Shown here: positions 19,832 through 30,941 of the stretch, in pieces | Position numbering within the stretch: position 1 is the first letter of the stretch | Layout: each line of letters starts with the position of its first letter | Assembly (NCBI GenBank): GCA_029204225.1 | Contig: CM055094.1 | Coordinates: 22,378,657 to 22,442,656 of the forward strand | Origin: Diphasiastrum complanatum | Taxonomy: Eukaryota > Streptophyta > Lycopodiopsida > Lycopodiales > Lycopodiaceae | Reading direction: 5' to 3' | DNA length: 64,000 nucleotides | Made by a program: the position numbers and the translations under genes | Notes under the pieces: generated by a model | Databases searched by the model: none | Told to the model about the DNA's origin: nothing | What the model saw: the letters and a program-made list of their open reading frames with translations, nothing else

Positions 19832-20883
19832 TTATTTAGTTGTTGTAGTGAGTGCTTTGTACTCAACCTCACAAGAAGATAGAGATATGGTATCTTTTTG
19901 TGCACACAATAGCTCAAATCGGGTCTAGTGATAATAAGCCAAATTAAAGAGCCTATAAGACTCCTATAAAGTGTGGTGTCCTCGAAGGATCTTTCATCAC
20001 CTTTAATAGGATCTTTTACATGTTGCTCCATGGGAGTATCTATGCCTTTACAATTTTGCATATTGAATTTTCTCAACATAGAAAAGACATATCTAGATTG
20101 ACAAATAAAAGCATACTCTTCATGAAAATCAATCTCAAGGCCTAAAATGTAATGGATCTCTCCTAGATCTTGCATTTTAAATTCTCTTCCTAATGCATCC
20201 TTAGTTTCTTGAACTAGCATCAAACAATTTCCACTAAGAATAATGTCATCTACATAGATTAGAAGAATGACAATATTACTACCATCAAACTTTAAGTACA
20301 TAGAAGGATCATAGTCACTAAGCACAAATCCTAATGAAAGTAGAAAGTTGTTGAGTCTTGAATACCATGATCTAGGTGCTTGCTTCAAGCCATAAAGACT
20401 TCTAAATAGCAAACACACCTTAGATTTATCCTTGATAAATCCTTGAGGTTGTTCCACGTATATCTCCTCCTCAAGATAGTCATTCAAAAAAGCGTTGGAG
20501 ACATCAAGTTGATACAATTTTCACTTAAAAAATAAGGCAAGAGAGATTATGATTCTTATTGTCACCATCTTTGCTACAGGAGCAAAGGTTTCTTCATAGT
20601 CAAGGCCATATATTTGTGCAAAGCCTGTAGCACATAATCTTGCCTTGTACTTGTTGATGGAGCCATCATGATTGTACTTGATCTTGCACACCCACTTGCA
20701 TCCCATGATATGCATGTTAGGTGGTGGATCCACTAGCTCCCATGTGTGGTTGGTGATCAAGACATCATATTCAATCTTCGTGGCCTCATACCACTCCTTG
20801 GTATTGAGGGCTTCTTGGCTACTCGTGAGAAACAAAATAAGCATAAGTGGAATCAAGATCCACTTGTTTTCCTTTGTCATCAT
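19810..20883 (-). pseudogene. Copia-3 reverse transcriptase
   Basis: Two frames (20521-20883 and 19810-20517) separated by a stop make up the RT. Landmarks are MGCKWVCKIKYNHDGSINKY, then YQLDVSNAFLNDYLEEEIYV, LFRSLYGLKQAPRSWYSRL and the catalytic LLIYVDDIILSG. Active-site residues are intact. The end of the frame passes into the deletion before RNase H. Confidence 0.93.
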
Positions 20884-21424
20884 AAGTGAGCCTCTTAGGC
20901 TCGAATCTCTCCCTCATGGATCTTCTAGGAGTGAAAATCCGAGGACTTCCATCTTCAAATCTCGACTCCTCCATATGTTGATTGTCTTCAATAACAAAAT
21001 GTGATAGATTTTGAGGTTGCTTAATCTCGGCCCCTCCAAGATTAAACTTTTCTTCTTCACGAAAAACTACATCTCTACTATCAATTACTTTAGAAATAGA
21101 GAGCATGTAGATTTGATATGCTTTCTTGCTGGATGATTATCCAACCATTACTCCTTCGCTTGCACAAGGATCATCTTTCTTTCTCGTTTCCAAGGGAATA
21201 TGGACAAAGCAAATGCATCCAAATACTCTAAGGTGATCAACCTTAGGTTTCTTCAAATAAAGCGCTTCATATGGTGACTTTCCTCCAAGTGCAACATGAG
21301 GGAGTCGATTGCAAAGATAGTTTGAACAATTGATGGCCTCACTCCAAAAGTCTTTTGGCAAGGATGCCTCAATTCTAATGGTTTTGGCACATTCACACAA
21401 GGTTCTATTCTTTCTTTCAGCCAC
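20884..21424 (-). pseudogene. Copia-3 integrase C-terminal part and linker
   Basis: The frame at 21137-21424 begins MAERKNRTLCECAKTI, which holds the third acidic residue of the integrase triad. It continues through KVDHLRVFGCICFVHIP, the Copia integrase C-terminal signature. A stop at about 21137 (after EGVMVG) breaks it before the linker (ISKVIDSRDVVFREEEKF) in the frame 20819-21106. Confidence 0.88.
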
Positions 21425-23328
21425 CCCATTTTGAGATGGTGTATATGCACAAGAAAACTCCCTTTTAATGCCTTCAAGGTCACAATAATCATGAAATTTA
21501 TTGGAAGTGTACTCACCACCTCCATCACTTCTAAGAATCTTGATTTTGTATGAAAATTGCTTTTTTCAACTAGAGCTTTGAACTTTAGGAAATAGTCAAA
21601 CACCATAGACTTTGAAGCTAGAAGATATAACCAAGTAAATCTTGTGAAATCATCAATGAAAGTTACAAAGCAAGTAGCACCACCCTTGCTCTTTGAAGAT
21701 GAGAAGTGCACATCCGAGTGTATGAGCTCCAATGGATGTGTAGTCTTGATAGATGACTTTGAAAAAGGCTTCTTATGAGACTTAAATATGACACAAGCCT
21801 CACATGGCTTGAAATTCTTGGAGATAAGATTAGGCAAGCCAATAGCTTTGGCTTTCTTGACCATGGACACCATAGAACTATAGCTAGGATGTCCCAACCT
21901 TCTATGCCATAGTTCCTCCAAAGACATATGAGAAGCAAAAGCACCATCACAAGAGTTAGCATACTCTTTGGGATCAAGCTTGTAGATTCCACCATATCTA
22001 GACCCAAATGCAAGGATCTCATCATGCTTCTTGATTGTACATGTATCAACATTGAAATTCACATCTAGTCCACTATCAAACAATTGCCCAACACTAACAA
22101 GATTTTTTGTTAACTTAGGAGCAAAAAGTACTTTAGACAGAGAAAGAACTTTTGATAAAGAAAGCTTTAAGGGAATGGTCCCTATGCCTTCAATAGCACA
22201 CTCATGATCATTTGTTGTGTAGATGGACTTCTTGGCTCCTTCATAAGGTGACATGGATGAAAAAGAATGCTTGGAGCTATACATATGTGAGGAAGCTCCA
22301 CTGTCGATATACCACGAACCATCCTTCTTGAAAGGTGATGAAGAAAAACTCAAGACCATAAGAGATCCCTCTCCATCACTTGCAAGAGCATCTTCCTTCT
22401 CTTCATTGGAAATGTTGGCTTGCTTGAATTGACTCTTTTTCTTGAAGCAATTGGTGGCATAATGCCCCTTCCTGCCACAAAAAAAATACTTGATGTTTTT
22501 TTTTTTCTTCCTGGATGTGAAAGCTTGAGAGGACTCATACTCTTCTCCTTTCTCCTTGGAAATAAGATTGTTCTTTCTTGAAGAGGGTTGGTGTTGATTC
22601 TTACTTCTTGTCTTGTGCTTGTCTTTGGTAAAGAGAGTTTTACCATCAATGTTGAGAGACAGTCTCTCCATTTTCAAGAGTTTATACTCTTGTCTTGATT
22701 CTTCATAAATGAGCACACTTTGGAGTGCTTCCAAACTTGGTAGCTCCTCCTTAATGGCATAATTCTGAACAAGGTTGTCATATTCCTCCTTTAACCCATT
22801 AAGTATGACTTGAACAAGTTCATTTTGGTTGATGGAGTCTCCTATGCATGACAATTCTCTATGGAGGTCTTTAACTCTCATTACATAAGCTGAAGCACAT
22901 GCATCACTTCTCTGTACACTTTGAAAAAATTGGTTTCTTAGTGTTAGAAGTCTAGAAGTATTCTTTGCCTCATAGATGGACTTGAGAGTATCCCAAGCAT
23001 CTTTGGCATTAGTACAGACACCAATTTCTCTTAAGATGTCATTTGAGACATTCATTTTAATATAATGCAGAGCCATCCTAGCTCTCTTTTTGTACTTTGG
23101 AATTTCTTGAGGAATTTGTGGTTCTTCTTCAATTCCAAGTACAATATCTATCACATCTTGTAGAATTAAGATAGATTCCATCCTAACCTTCCAAATTGAG
23201 TAATTGGAGGTTGACAATCTTTCACTTGCTTCTAATAGAAAGACACCCATTGAAGTCATAAAGAATGATGGAAATAAAAAAAGATGGATGAAAAAATTGC
23301 TTATCTTTTCACTATAGGAACCAATCAA
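21425..23328 (-). pseudogene. Copia-3 gag, protease and integrase N-terminal part
   Basis: One long frame opens with gag (LSTSNYSIWKVRMESIL; AKDAWDTLKSIYEAKN), then a zinc knuckle reading YFFCGRKGHYATNC in which the first Cys is Tyr. The protease site WYIDSGASSHM, the GAG-pre-integrase LWHRRLGHPSYSS, and the integrase LIHSDVHFS and FVTFIDDFTRFTW follow. A one-base loss near 21560 then shifts the frame, and the remaining 100 residues to 21253 are nonsense. The second and third integrase acidic residues lie in other frames. Confidence 0.92.
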
Positions 23329-24003
23329 GGGTAAAAAACCAAATCCTATATAAGACTAAGCAAAAAACTGTGAGATAGATCTCACTAGCTTGACAATCTC
23401 TCTAAAACAAGATTTGAATCATCAAAAAAGATAAAGTATGACAATAGTTATGATTCTCTGAATTTCACACGTGTGAAATACTCCAAAAATGTCAAATTGA
23501 CCCAAATACAATCTATTTGTATGAAACAATTTGCCTAGAACCTATAAATTTTGTCTAAATCACATATAAATGAGATTGGTCAGCTTCTGGATGATTTTTG
23601 TGATCATTCAAGCAATAAATGACATGTAGTCACAATTTGCCACAGGTCTAAGCGCCCTACCTATGACTCTTCAAAAGCTTATAACTTTTGATTGGCTTAT
23701 CCAACTATCATGATTCAAATTGCATCAGATTCTACACATTTCTAACTTTCTAGTGGGCCAATTTGCATGAAATTTGGATCTAAGGTGAGAGAGAACCACC
23801 AAACTAAAAATGGGCGGATTTCACACGTGCTAGCACCTGAAATTCCGTACAGTACCTGATCTGGACCATTCAAAGTGGTTTGAAGCTCTAAATCACCAGA
23901 AAACTGCAAACTAGCTAGAAAGTAGAATCTAGACAATTCCTAGCTTGAAATCTGATCAAATTTGCAAACTTTTTGATTAGATTTGCTTGTAAATCTTAGG
24001 TAG
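23329..24003 (-). other. Copia-3 leader between PBS and gag
   Basis: About 670 bp of non-coding leader. It repeats the TTTCACACGTG motif of the LTR end twice (about 23463 and 23818), which may be regulatory. No gene is seen. Confidence 0.6.
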
Positions 24004-24015
24004 GCTCTGATACCA
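24004..24015 (-). promoter_or_regulatory. Copia-3 primer-binding site
   Basis: The minus strand reads TGGTATCAGAGC immediately next to the LTR end, complementary to initiator-Met tRNA. Confidence 0.95.
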
Positions 24016-24627
24016 TGTTGAATTCACACGTGTGGGACGCCCTACACATGTACTTTTGATCTCCTAAGCCCAATAATATCATAAAGATCATACTAACATT
24101 GATTGACAATAGGAAAGCTGATCATACAAGAAATATTATTGTGTTACAAGCAAGATCTGTCAACAAAACATGAAACTAAGTGCAATAAATGCCTCAACTG
24201 ACTAGAGAGAGAAAATGAAAGTAAAAACTCAAGTAGAGAGAGAGGGCGCAAAGAGTTTAGTCTCCAAATTTGCATTACACACAAATTTCATCATCTTCTC
24301 AATGAGAGTACATCACATATATATAGATCCATGGACTCTCCTCCTACTTTGAGTTGAATTGGAGTTATGAATCCACCTCTCAAGCTATCTAGACTTATTC
24401 AAGCCACCTCAATATGTCGAATTGTGCCACCTACTCTTTTCATGCATTAAATGTGGCATGCAAAGTACAAATGGCAATTCCTATGGTAGCTCGAGTTTCT
24501 ACTTCCACCTACCTTGAATATTTTATTCTAAGATGGGTCTTTACGAAGCCAAAAGAGCTCAATTCATCTTTGGCATTTTTCAAACCCCTACTTACAACAT
24601 TAGATAGATTTTTCCAATATTTTGACA
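24016..24627 (-). repeat. Copia-3 5' LTR, also 3' LTR of a second partial copy
   Basis: 612 bp, same ends as 18889-19501. Its other side is followed by CTCCTCCTAAAA, the polypurine tract complement of another internal region. Confidence 0.88.
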
Positions 24628-25080
24628 CTCCTCCTAAAAATGTATCTAATGTGGATCAAGCATCGATCTTGAGATAAGACCAAGATTAGATCTATGCTTT
24701 GAGAAGGCACTTTTGCAAAGTGGCTTTGTGAGAAGATCAGCAATACATGAAGATGTGTCGATGTGTTCCAAGTTGATTTCACCTCCAATGAGCTTTTCCC
24801 TTACAAAATGGTGTGCCACTTCTATATGCTTGCTTCTTGCATGAAAAATAGGATTGTTTGCAAAAGCTTGTGCCGATATGTTGTCACATTTGATCAAGGG
24901 AAGATTATCCCCTTTGATGCACTTTAGCTCCATGATTAACCTCTTTATCCAAAGCACCTCTTTAGTTGTTGTAGTGAGTGCTTTTTACTCGGCCTCACAA
25001 GAAGATAGAGATATGGTATCTTGCTTCTTTGAAAGCCAAGACACAAGATTGCCTCCAAGAAAGATAGTATATGCATATTA
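24628..25080 (-). pseudogene. RNase H end of a second Copia-3 copy
   Basis: The frame 24646-24957 encodes the RNase H C-terminus (CDNISAQAFANNPIFHARSK; LLTKPLCKSAF). Further codons up to 25080 retain LSKKQDTISLSS, followed by a stop in place of a residue. This middle part of RNase H is deleted in the left copy. The RT and the rest are missing to the right of 25080. Confidence 0.85.
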
Positions 25081-26040
25081 GAATGATCATTAGCTCATGC
25101 TTTCATCCATCAATCCACAAAATCACACATTTGCAAAATAGGTGTTAGAAATCTACTTGGAGTGATCATTAAGATCCATTAGATAGGATTTCCTTACATC
25201 GCACCCCTCCCTTGAGAAGATAAGCCTCAAGAGGAGAAGATATAGAGCTCAAGACACCTAGATATACCAAAAAGCCAAGATCCAAGAAGAGGATCCAAGC
25301 AAAACCAAAAACCCAAAAAGAGCCAAGAAGATAGTCAAGAACCTCACCCCTCATCTAAGCCGTTCCACTTCTAGATCCATCACCAAGCTGGACACCCTTG
25401 GAAGGCTTAGATCCCATTTAGATCCATAACTTAGCCCCCTCTCCATTGGATTGAATCCCGCTACTACATCGATACTCACCCGGTTGGAGATCCCCCAACT
25501 TTGCCCAAAAGTTGAAATTCATAGGTGAAAGACCATACAGAGGCAAAAAAATTCTATCTTATGGAGGAGTGGTGTTGGAAAACCTTGATGGCCAAAGATT
25601 TGATACTTCAATGAGCCAATTACGCAAGTTTTAATAGTCTGATTCTCCTACCTGATTGTTAATTTGTACTTTTTATTTTTATTTAATTTTGCAAATTTGT
25701 TCATTTAGATTACTTATTTTTTTTTTGAAAAAAGACAATAAAAATACAAAAAAATTGAAAAAATTGAAAAATAGAAAAGATGAGCGAAGGTTAGAAAAGT
25801 CATTAGATCACAAAAAGATGAAGTAAAATATTTTCATGAATGATTTTTTTGAGAAAAAATGACTCAAAAATCACTATCGTGGCTAGATTTTGATTCAAAC
25901 AATCATATTAACTCTTTTTGAGCTCTCAGATAATAAATCCTGTTCAAATCTCAAGATCGAAAAAGGGCGACTCGATTCGGGATCGAAAAATTTGATTCGA
26001 GTCAATTCGACTTGACTCTGGAGTTCGATCTTCTGACTAT
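25081..26040. other. Unassigned AT-rich DNA
   Basis: No gene is supported. A fragment at about 25520-25635 (plus) reads ILSYGGVVLENLDGQRF followed by SMSQLRKF and a stop, resembling the end of a retroelement pol, but this is uncertain. 25640-25880 is low-complexity A/T. A minus frame at 25169-25354 is hydrophobic and has no recognised family. Confidence 0.35.
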
Positions 26041-26099
26041 ATATTTTTTGTAGTAAAGTATATACAGATTTCAGGATGCTCATTATTGAATGGATTTGG

Positions 26100-26511
26100 A
26101 CCTAAGCATTAAAATCATATTGCAATTGATTTCCAAAGAGCATTACAGGCGTACGCGCAAGAGTACCAATCCTTGCCAGATCCAACGGTTAGGCAGTCAG
26201 CTTTATTTGCAAAAGACCTGGCTTGTCTTGCATCTATATCATGCAAATGAGATGATTGTTTGTCGGCATTAACTTTTGATCCAAATAACCCAATGGCATC
26301 CGAGCATGTTCAAGATCAACTTCCATTGGCTAGATTGTACTATCGTGCGACAATGTTCGAAGGCTCTTGGAAAACGTTACCTGGATGGCATCTGAATGGT
26401 TATCAGTTGCACAAATGTTTCTTTCCACATGACATAAATTTTAATGAGCCACGTCTGGAATTCATGGAAAAGGCTCAACACCATTTGATCAAGGTCCAAA
26501 GTCCGAAGTGA
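26100..26511 (+). pseudogene. Unrecognised protein fragment next to LTR-6
   Basis: One plus-strand frame with a single TGA reads FQRALQAYAQEYQSLPDPTV, then DPNNPMASEHVQDQLPLARL and WKTLPGWHLNGYQLHKCFF. The composition is globular and unlike gag, protease, integrase, RT or RNase H. It ends 39 bp before a purine tract and LTR-6, so it lies inside an LTR element. It may be host coding sequence carried by the element, or a divergent retroelement protein. Confidence 0.4.
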
Positions 26512-26549
26512 ATAAATCTCGCGAGGTGTATTGGACCGCCACCAATTTT

Positions 26550-26558
26550 GGTGGGGGA
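26550..26558 (+). promoter_or_regulatory. Polypurine tract before LTR-6
   Basis: GGTGGGGGA lies three bases before TGTTGGAGGG. Confidence 0.55.
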
Positions 26559-26561
26559 TAC

Positions 26562-27030
26562 TGTTGGAGGGTTTGTGGATATCCAGACAACCCTAGTTAG
26601 ATTATTCATTTATTAGCAATTAATAAGTGAAAGGGATTTGGCACCCTACATGTGTAAGTCCAACCTGATGATCACATAGTTATTGGATTAATTAGAAGTT
26701 ATTAAAAGGACTTTAGACCAATTTGTTGGAATGAAATCTCATAGGGTCTAATAGTCAAGTTAATGAATGAAAGTGGGTTCCCCCTCTAATTCAAATTCAA
26801 ATAAAAATAATGAGGGAGGTAGGAATTGGCCAATAGGCTTTGAGGCCAAGGGCCCTAGAATTTACTATAAATAGGGACGATGTGTATCTGATGTTCAATC
26901 AAGAAGGTCGAAACTCTACCAATTTGCAATTGGATGTCCTTGCTCTTCTTTCTTGCTCCATCTCTCACGTTTTATTATGATGTTTATGTTATTTGGATTT
27001 GCTAATTGTTGGGATTGAATCTTGTTTTTA

Positions 27031-27096
<66 letters not shown>

Positions 27097-27290
27097 AAGC
27101 TTGATCTTGTGGTTTAGGGTTAGATGGTCGTAGTGTTAGATGTTGAATCACAAGCATGTGTATGAATCTGAATTATGCTATCGCTCTCATGGGAATGAAT
27201 CTCCGCATGACATGTAAAGAATCCACTTCTTCGCTTGATGCTTTGCAAGTGCTTAGATCTAGGGTTGAAGGTGGATCTAATACCCGCTAC
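26562..27290 (+). mobile_element. LTR-6, plus orientation
   Basis: It begins TGTTGGAGGG and carries TATA box TATAAATAG at 26866-26874. A compound TG/GA microsatellite lies in the downstream leader. The right end is approximate (about 27290). Inverted copies are in the minus blocks at 5570-6233, up to 41201 in unit 2 and up to 58530 in unit 3. Confidence 0.65.
27033..27093. repeat. Compound (TG)14(GA)16 microsatellite
   Basis: TG repeats pass directly into GA repeats at the same site as the CT tracts of the inverted copies. It is the complement of the CT-CA compound tract at 57976-58134. Confidence 0.95.
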
Positions 27291-27299
27291 ACAAACATG

Positions 27300-27960
27300 G
27301 ATGGGTATCAGTTCCAAACTTGACAATACAAGTATTACATTATTGCTTAGGTTTTCAAATGGAAAGAGATAGGAAAAATGGGCTTACCTGGATGGAAAGA
27401 AGTATATATGTGAATTCACTATTGAGAAATTTGGATTAAAGATAGTTTTCTTGTAAGCATACCACTTGATGCTAATGTAAGGTTGAGCATGGACTCGTGT
27501 CCCACTGAGCAACATGAAATGGACAAAATGGGAGACGAACCACTCAGGAATCTAATTGGCAACTTAATGTACGCCATGGACCTCACTTGGGAGTTGCAGT
27601 TACCAAGCTTAGCCAGTTCCTCACCAACCCAAGATAGATCTTGGCCTCATGTATAAGGCCACCAAAGAAGGTCCAATGTTAGGATGTGCAAACTCAAAGT
27701 GGAGAGGGGATGTAACAGGGAGTGTACAAGTGGATACGTCTACATAATGGCAAGATCAGATGTAAGCTAGAGCTACAAAAAACAACACTCCACAGCCTTG
27801 TCATCAAGAAAGTCTGAATATATGGGGGAAAGTCATGGTGCTAAAGAATTTATATGGAAGTAGACCATTACGGGAGAACTGGGAATTGACAACTCAAGAA
27901 TGACACTCTACAACGACAATCAAGGGCGCTTTATGTTACGAGTGATAAGATGATGTCTAG
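27300..27960 (+). pseudogene. Copia RT end and RNase H remnant (unit 2)
   Basis: Fragments in several frames include LGFQMERDRKNG (end of RT), GPHLGVAVTKLSQFLTNP, and RNase H pieces (KSEYMGESHGAKEF and YNDNQG). The sequence from 27431 on is repeated at 45150. A 10-bp loss at about 27576 relative to unit 3 removes the TGPDL-equivalent codons. Dead remnant, upstream of the ISG12-like gene on the same strand. Confidence 0.75.
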
Positions 27961-27967
27961 GAATTTA

Positions 27968-28404
27968 CCTGTTATAGTTGAAGCCTGCAGGTTTTCTTTT
28001 GCACGATTATCATTACCATATTTTAAGAGCATTGAAAGCCAGAAAACGAACAAATGAGGGGGGAAAAGGTGGAGCACTAAAATACGGAAATTCAACAACA
28101 AAAAAGGATCACTTTATTTACAAAAAGAATCAATCAATCAAATCACACTACTGAATGAGTGAGTCTTGAGAGAGAAGCTAACGAAGGACGTGGCCGAGTC
28201 TTCGAATCTAGCTGGCCAGACATCTATATTAAAAGGTGAATTCACTCTGGATCGGTAATTGTAGAACACCAACGTGAAGGAGATACTAGGAGCTGGTTGT
28301 TGGGTGAGTTCGCTGGTTTCTTTTTGGTATACTCATTCAGTTGCGTTATTTTGCACTAGTGCTGATTTGTTTGTGCCGGGAGAGCGTAGCAATTAGCAGC
28401 TGCG
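27968..28404 (+). promoter_or_regulatory. Upstream region of ISG12-like copy 2 with TATA-like box
   Basis: The module starting TTATAGTTGAAGCCTGCAGG is shared with the displaced copies in the minus blocks. A TATA-like TATATTAAAA is at 28225-28234, 171 bp before the ATG, which would put transcription start near 28260. A GGTGAGTT donor-like site at about 28302 and an acceptor-like TTTTGCACTAG ending near 28359 would give a leader intron of only about 57 bp, too short to trust. The minus-strand genes lack the segment with the TATA-like box. Confidence 0.45.
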
Positions 28405-28776
28405 ATGGATTGGCTACCAGGCTCAATGAAAGGCGTCCTGGTTACAGCTACGAGTTGCGGTGCGGCATTGCTCGGCGGAGCCAAAGTGGCCACTGCTGCT
28501 CTAAGTTACAGTGGATTCACTTCCGTCGGTCCTGCTGCAGGATCCTATGCTGCAGCATGGATGTCTTCCATTGCATCAGCCAGCGGAGGTGCTGTCCCGG
28601 CGGGATCTGTGTTTGCCACCATCCAGTCTCTGGCCATGACGCAAGCAGCCGGGGTATTAGGAGCAACAACTTTGATCGGCGGCGGGCTGCTAGGCGGGGG
28701 AGTACTAGGCGGCGTACTTTATTTTGCTGGGCAAAAATTATGTGAAACTGATATGATAAGTAAAATCTGCACCTAA
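28405..28776 (+). CDS. ISG12 / IFI6-IFI27-like protein (copy 2)
   Basis: Intact 123 residues, with translation identical to copy 4 at 46134-46505. The Ifi-6-16 signature covers residues 34-84 (SYSGFTSVGPAAGSYAAAW, MSSIASASGG, PAGSVFATIQSLA). The C-terminal glycine-rich hydrophobic segment IGGGLLGGGVLGG is followed by a short polar tail with two Cys. Compared with the minus-strand group it has Pro5, Lys9, Thr14, Thr16, Ala45, Ser60, Thr72, Thr79 and Gly86, so it is a distinct subfamily. Expected location is an internal membrane; function in plants is unknown. It is the best candidate for an expressed member because it keeps the whole upstream module. Retrotransposon remnants lie on both sides. 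Confidence 0.88.
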   Translation: MDWLPGSMKGVLVTATSCGAALLGGAKVATAALSYSGFTSVGPAAGSYAAAWMSSIASASGGAVPAGSVFATIQSLAMTQAAGVLGATTLIGGGLLGGGVLGGVLYFAGQKLCETDMISKICT

Positions 28777-30261
28777 ACAGACTCTTTTTGGAACCGAAGT
28801 AAATGGTGCTGTATTTTGTTTTGCTTTACCTGAACCTATTCGATTTTAAATCACATCATCAAACTTCAGGTCTATGTTACAAATGTAGGGGGAATAGCTT
28901 CCCAGTTATGATGTAAATCCGTGCTTCTGGTGAAGAGCGTTTGGCTTGAAAGGTACTCCCTTAAATAGAACATTCGACTTTACTCTTATGTACATGATCT
29001 GAAGATGTTGAAGAGTAGATTTTAATGAAGTTGTGAAAAGTATGCTATGGAATGGTTAATGCTAACCTATGACCAAAATTCAAATGAAGTTGTTTGTTTA
29101 GCACCGAGATATATTTGGTAATTATAAAGTTTACACTACAACTGTTGATTTATTATTTGCTTCACTTTAGTCATACATATAATAGTCCAGTAGACAATCC
29201 ATGTATTGGAATATTTACAGGCATATGGATTTTCACTATTCGATTCAAGTTATGAGTTTATCACATGTGGTGAGATTGTGAGTCCTCTGCTAAGTCTGCT
29301 TTTAACTGTCGAATTTTTTTGGACCATTCTTAAGGCCAAGAGTATTGACGACGATCTTGTCATAAGTTTCCGGATGAGGCGGTTGTTATGAGATTAGGCG
29401 ATCAATTGTTTATGTCTTGTCTGTCAGGTTTGCAACGCAATCTGGAAAGGGATAAAAGTATGATATGTAAACCTGGAGATTTGATTCGTAAATAAGATAA
29501 TTTTTTCCGTTTCGATAATTGTCAGCATATCTCTATGAAAATTATCTATAAACATGTGATTTACGGCGAGTATAGAATATATGTGAAATTTTGACTATCT
29601 AGTTCAATGACATAGTCAAAATCCCTTGGACAATTTAATTTTGTCACGTTATAACCAAAGTTATGTAAAATCAATGTGAAAAGTACGTTATGCTATAGTA
29701 ACAAATTTTTGGAGAAGGAACTATGTAATTTTCTTGCTTTCACCAAGGTTTTTGATGAGCAAGTTCAGCGGATGATAATTACAACAAATCTGTTGTACAT
29801 CCATCGTTTGCTCTTGCAAAGATTGGAAAAAGCAACAAGTCAAGCTTAAAAAATGAACGTGGCTAGAAATAGAAACCCAATTGCTTCCTTTGTGTTTATA
29901 TTGTAGCTTTCTGCTTTTTTCTTTACTTCTTTGTGCATCCACTTGCAATTCTCTTTTCTAACTACAAGAAAACTACTCATCCTAAAAGGCCATAAGACTT
30001 GAAATATATCTAGCCATTTTCTTGTCAAGAGAGTATCTCGCATTGATTCATTACATGATTTTTTTATGTTTCTCTCATATTTTACTTGCTAGTTGCTTGG
30101 CCTGCTACTTCTGATAGCTTACGTTTTTTTGACTTGTTTCTACAGACGTAAACATTCACTGATGTTATAATCCTTGTTGTCCGATCATGTGCTATAGCAC
30201 ATGCACTTTAATTACATCAACACTTGTGGTGTAATAGAAACCATATTTGTCTTACGTCTAT
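28777..30261 (+). other. 3' region of ISG12-like copy 2
   Basis: 1.5 kb reappears in reverse orientation at 3440-4900 and in the other minus blocks. It holds the two unrecognised frames described there (29206-29391 and about 29697-29848). No clear polyadenylation signal close to the stop codon was found. It also contains the minus-strand frame 29846-30043, which is open in inverted blocks too but has no known domain. Confidence 0.45.
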
Positions 30262-30850
30262 AGTTAGCCAACGAGATGATAAAGCGGATAAGCAATGCGA
30301 AATATGTACCTCGTTTAGCTAACAATCTACTCTCTGTTGGGACGATGGCTGATCAACAACTCAAGGTTGAGTTTGACAACGACATCTCTTGTCAAAGACA
30401 TCAAGAATCACTAAAAAGTAATTGCTACAGGAGCTAGAGTCAACGAGAATCGACTCTACAAATTGAATGCGAGATATTTTGCTCAAGCTATGGTAAGCAT
30501 TGTGGATAGTCGAAGTGAAGTTTGGTATCAACGATTTGGTCATATTAGTGCTCAAAGTTTACAGATTCTCAAAAGAGGTAATCTAGTTATTGGATTGCCT
30601 GATATTTCTTTTGAAGGAAAATTCTGTGAAGGTTACATTTTGGGAAAATAACACAGAGATAGGTTTTCCAAAAGTGGAGCAAGGAGAGCTAGTGGCATCC
30701 TAGATCTTGTCCACAATGATCTATGTGGAGCTATGTAGACTAGATCTCTTTGTGGCTACTATTACTTTATTACCTTCATTGATGATTATAGCAGATGTAT
30801 TTGGATTTATTTTATAAGCAAGAAATCAGATGCTTTTGCTAACACAACAA
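30262..30850 (+). pseudogene. Copia-4 integrase N-terminal part (unit 2)
   Basis: Frames show the GAG-pre-integrase segment (EVWYQRFGHISAQSLQIL), CEGYILGK, LDLVHNDLCGAM and FITFIDDYSRCIWIYF. Stops interrupt at 30649 and about 30737. The first integrase acidic residue is Asn-Asp (VHND), with Asp kept. The frame is cut at ISKKSDAFAN by unrelated sequence. It is the plus-strand partner of 47590-48170. Confidence 0.85.
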
Positions 30851-30913
30851 CAAATAACTGCCTTTTGCCATGCCATACGATGCCTTAGTCAATTTCGGTG
30901 AAATATTGCGGGT

Positions 30914-30941
30914 GTGGCAGAGCCACACGTGGCTCTGCCAC
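30914..30941. repeat. Hairpin, 13-bp arms, 2-nt loop
   Basis: Arms GTGGCAGAGCCAC and GTGGCTCTGCCAC are perfect complements around AC. Confidence 0.95.

Larger units (their letters stand above)
18889..24627 (-). mobile_element. Copia-3, a nearly full-length LTR retrotransposon
   Basis: A 5.7-kb element on the minus strand with two 612-613-bp LTRs (18889-19501 and 24016-24627), both TGTTGAATTC to TTTTGACA on the plus strand. A primer-binding site lies at 24004-24015 and a purine tract next to the left LTR (minus strand, AGGAGGAG). It codes for gag, protease, integrase, RT and RNase H in Copia order but is broken at several points. The right LTR is followed by another polypurine tract and RNase H end, so the target duplication cannot be read. 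Confidence 0.9.

Noticed and set aside
25169-25354. Hydrophobic 61-residue minus frame as a membrane protein gene
   Set aside because: It is antisense to Lys/Arg-rich low-complexity DNA, is not repeated elsewhere in the window, and has no recognised signature.
28341-28745. 134-residue Cys/Arg-rich frame overlapping ISG12-like copy 2 (and 46070-46474)
   Set aside because: It is in another register of the same strand and is open because the real gene is GC-rich and recently duplicated. The minus-strand group does not keep it over its full length.
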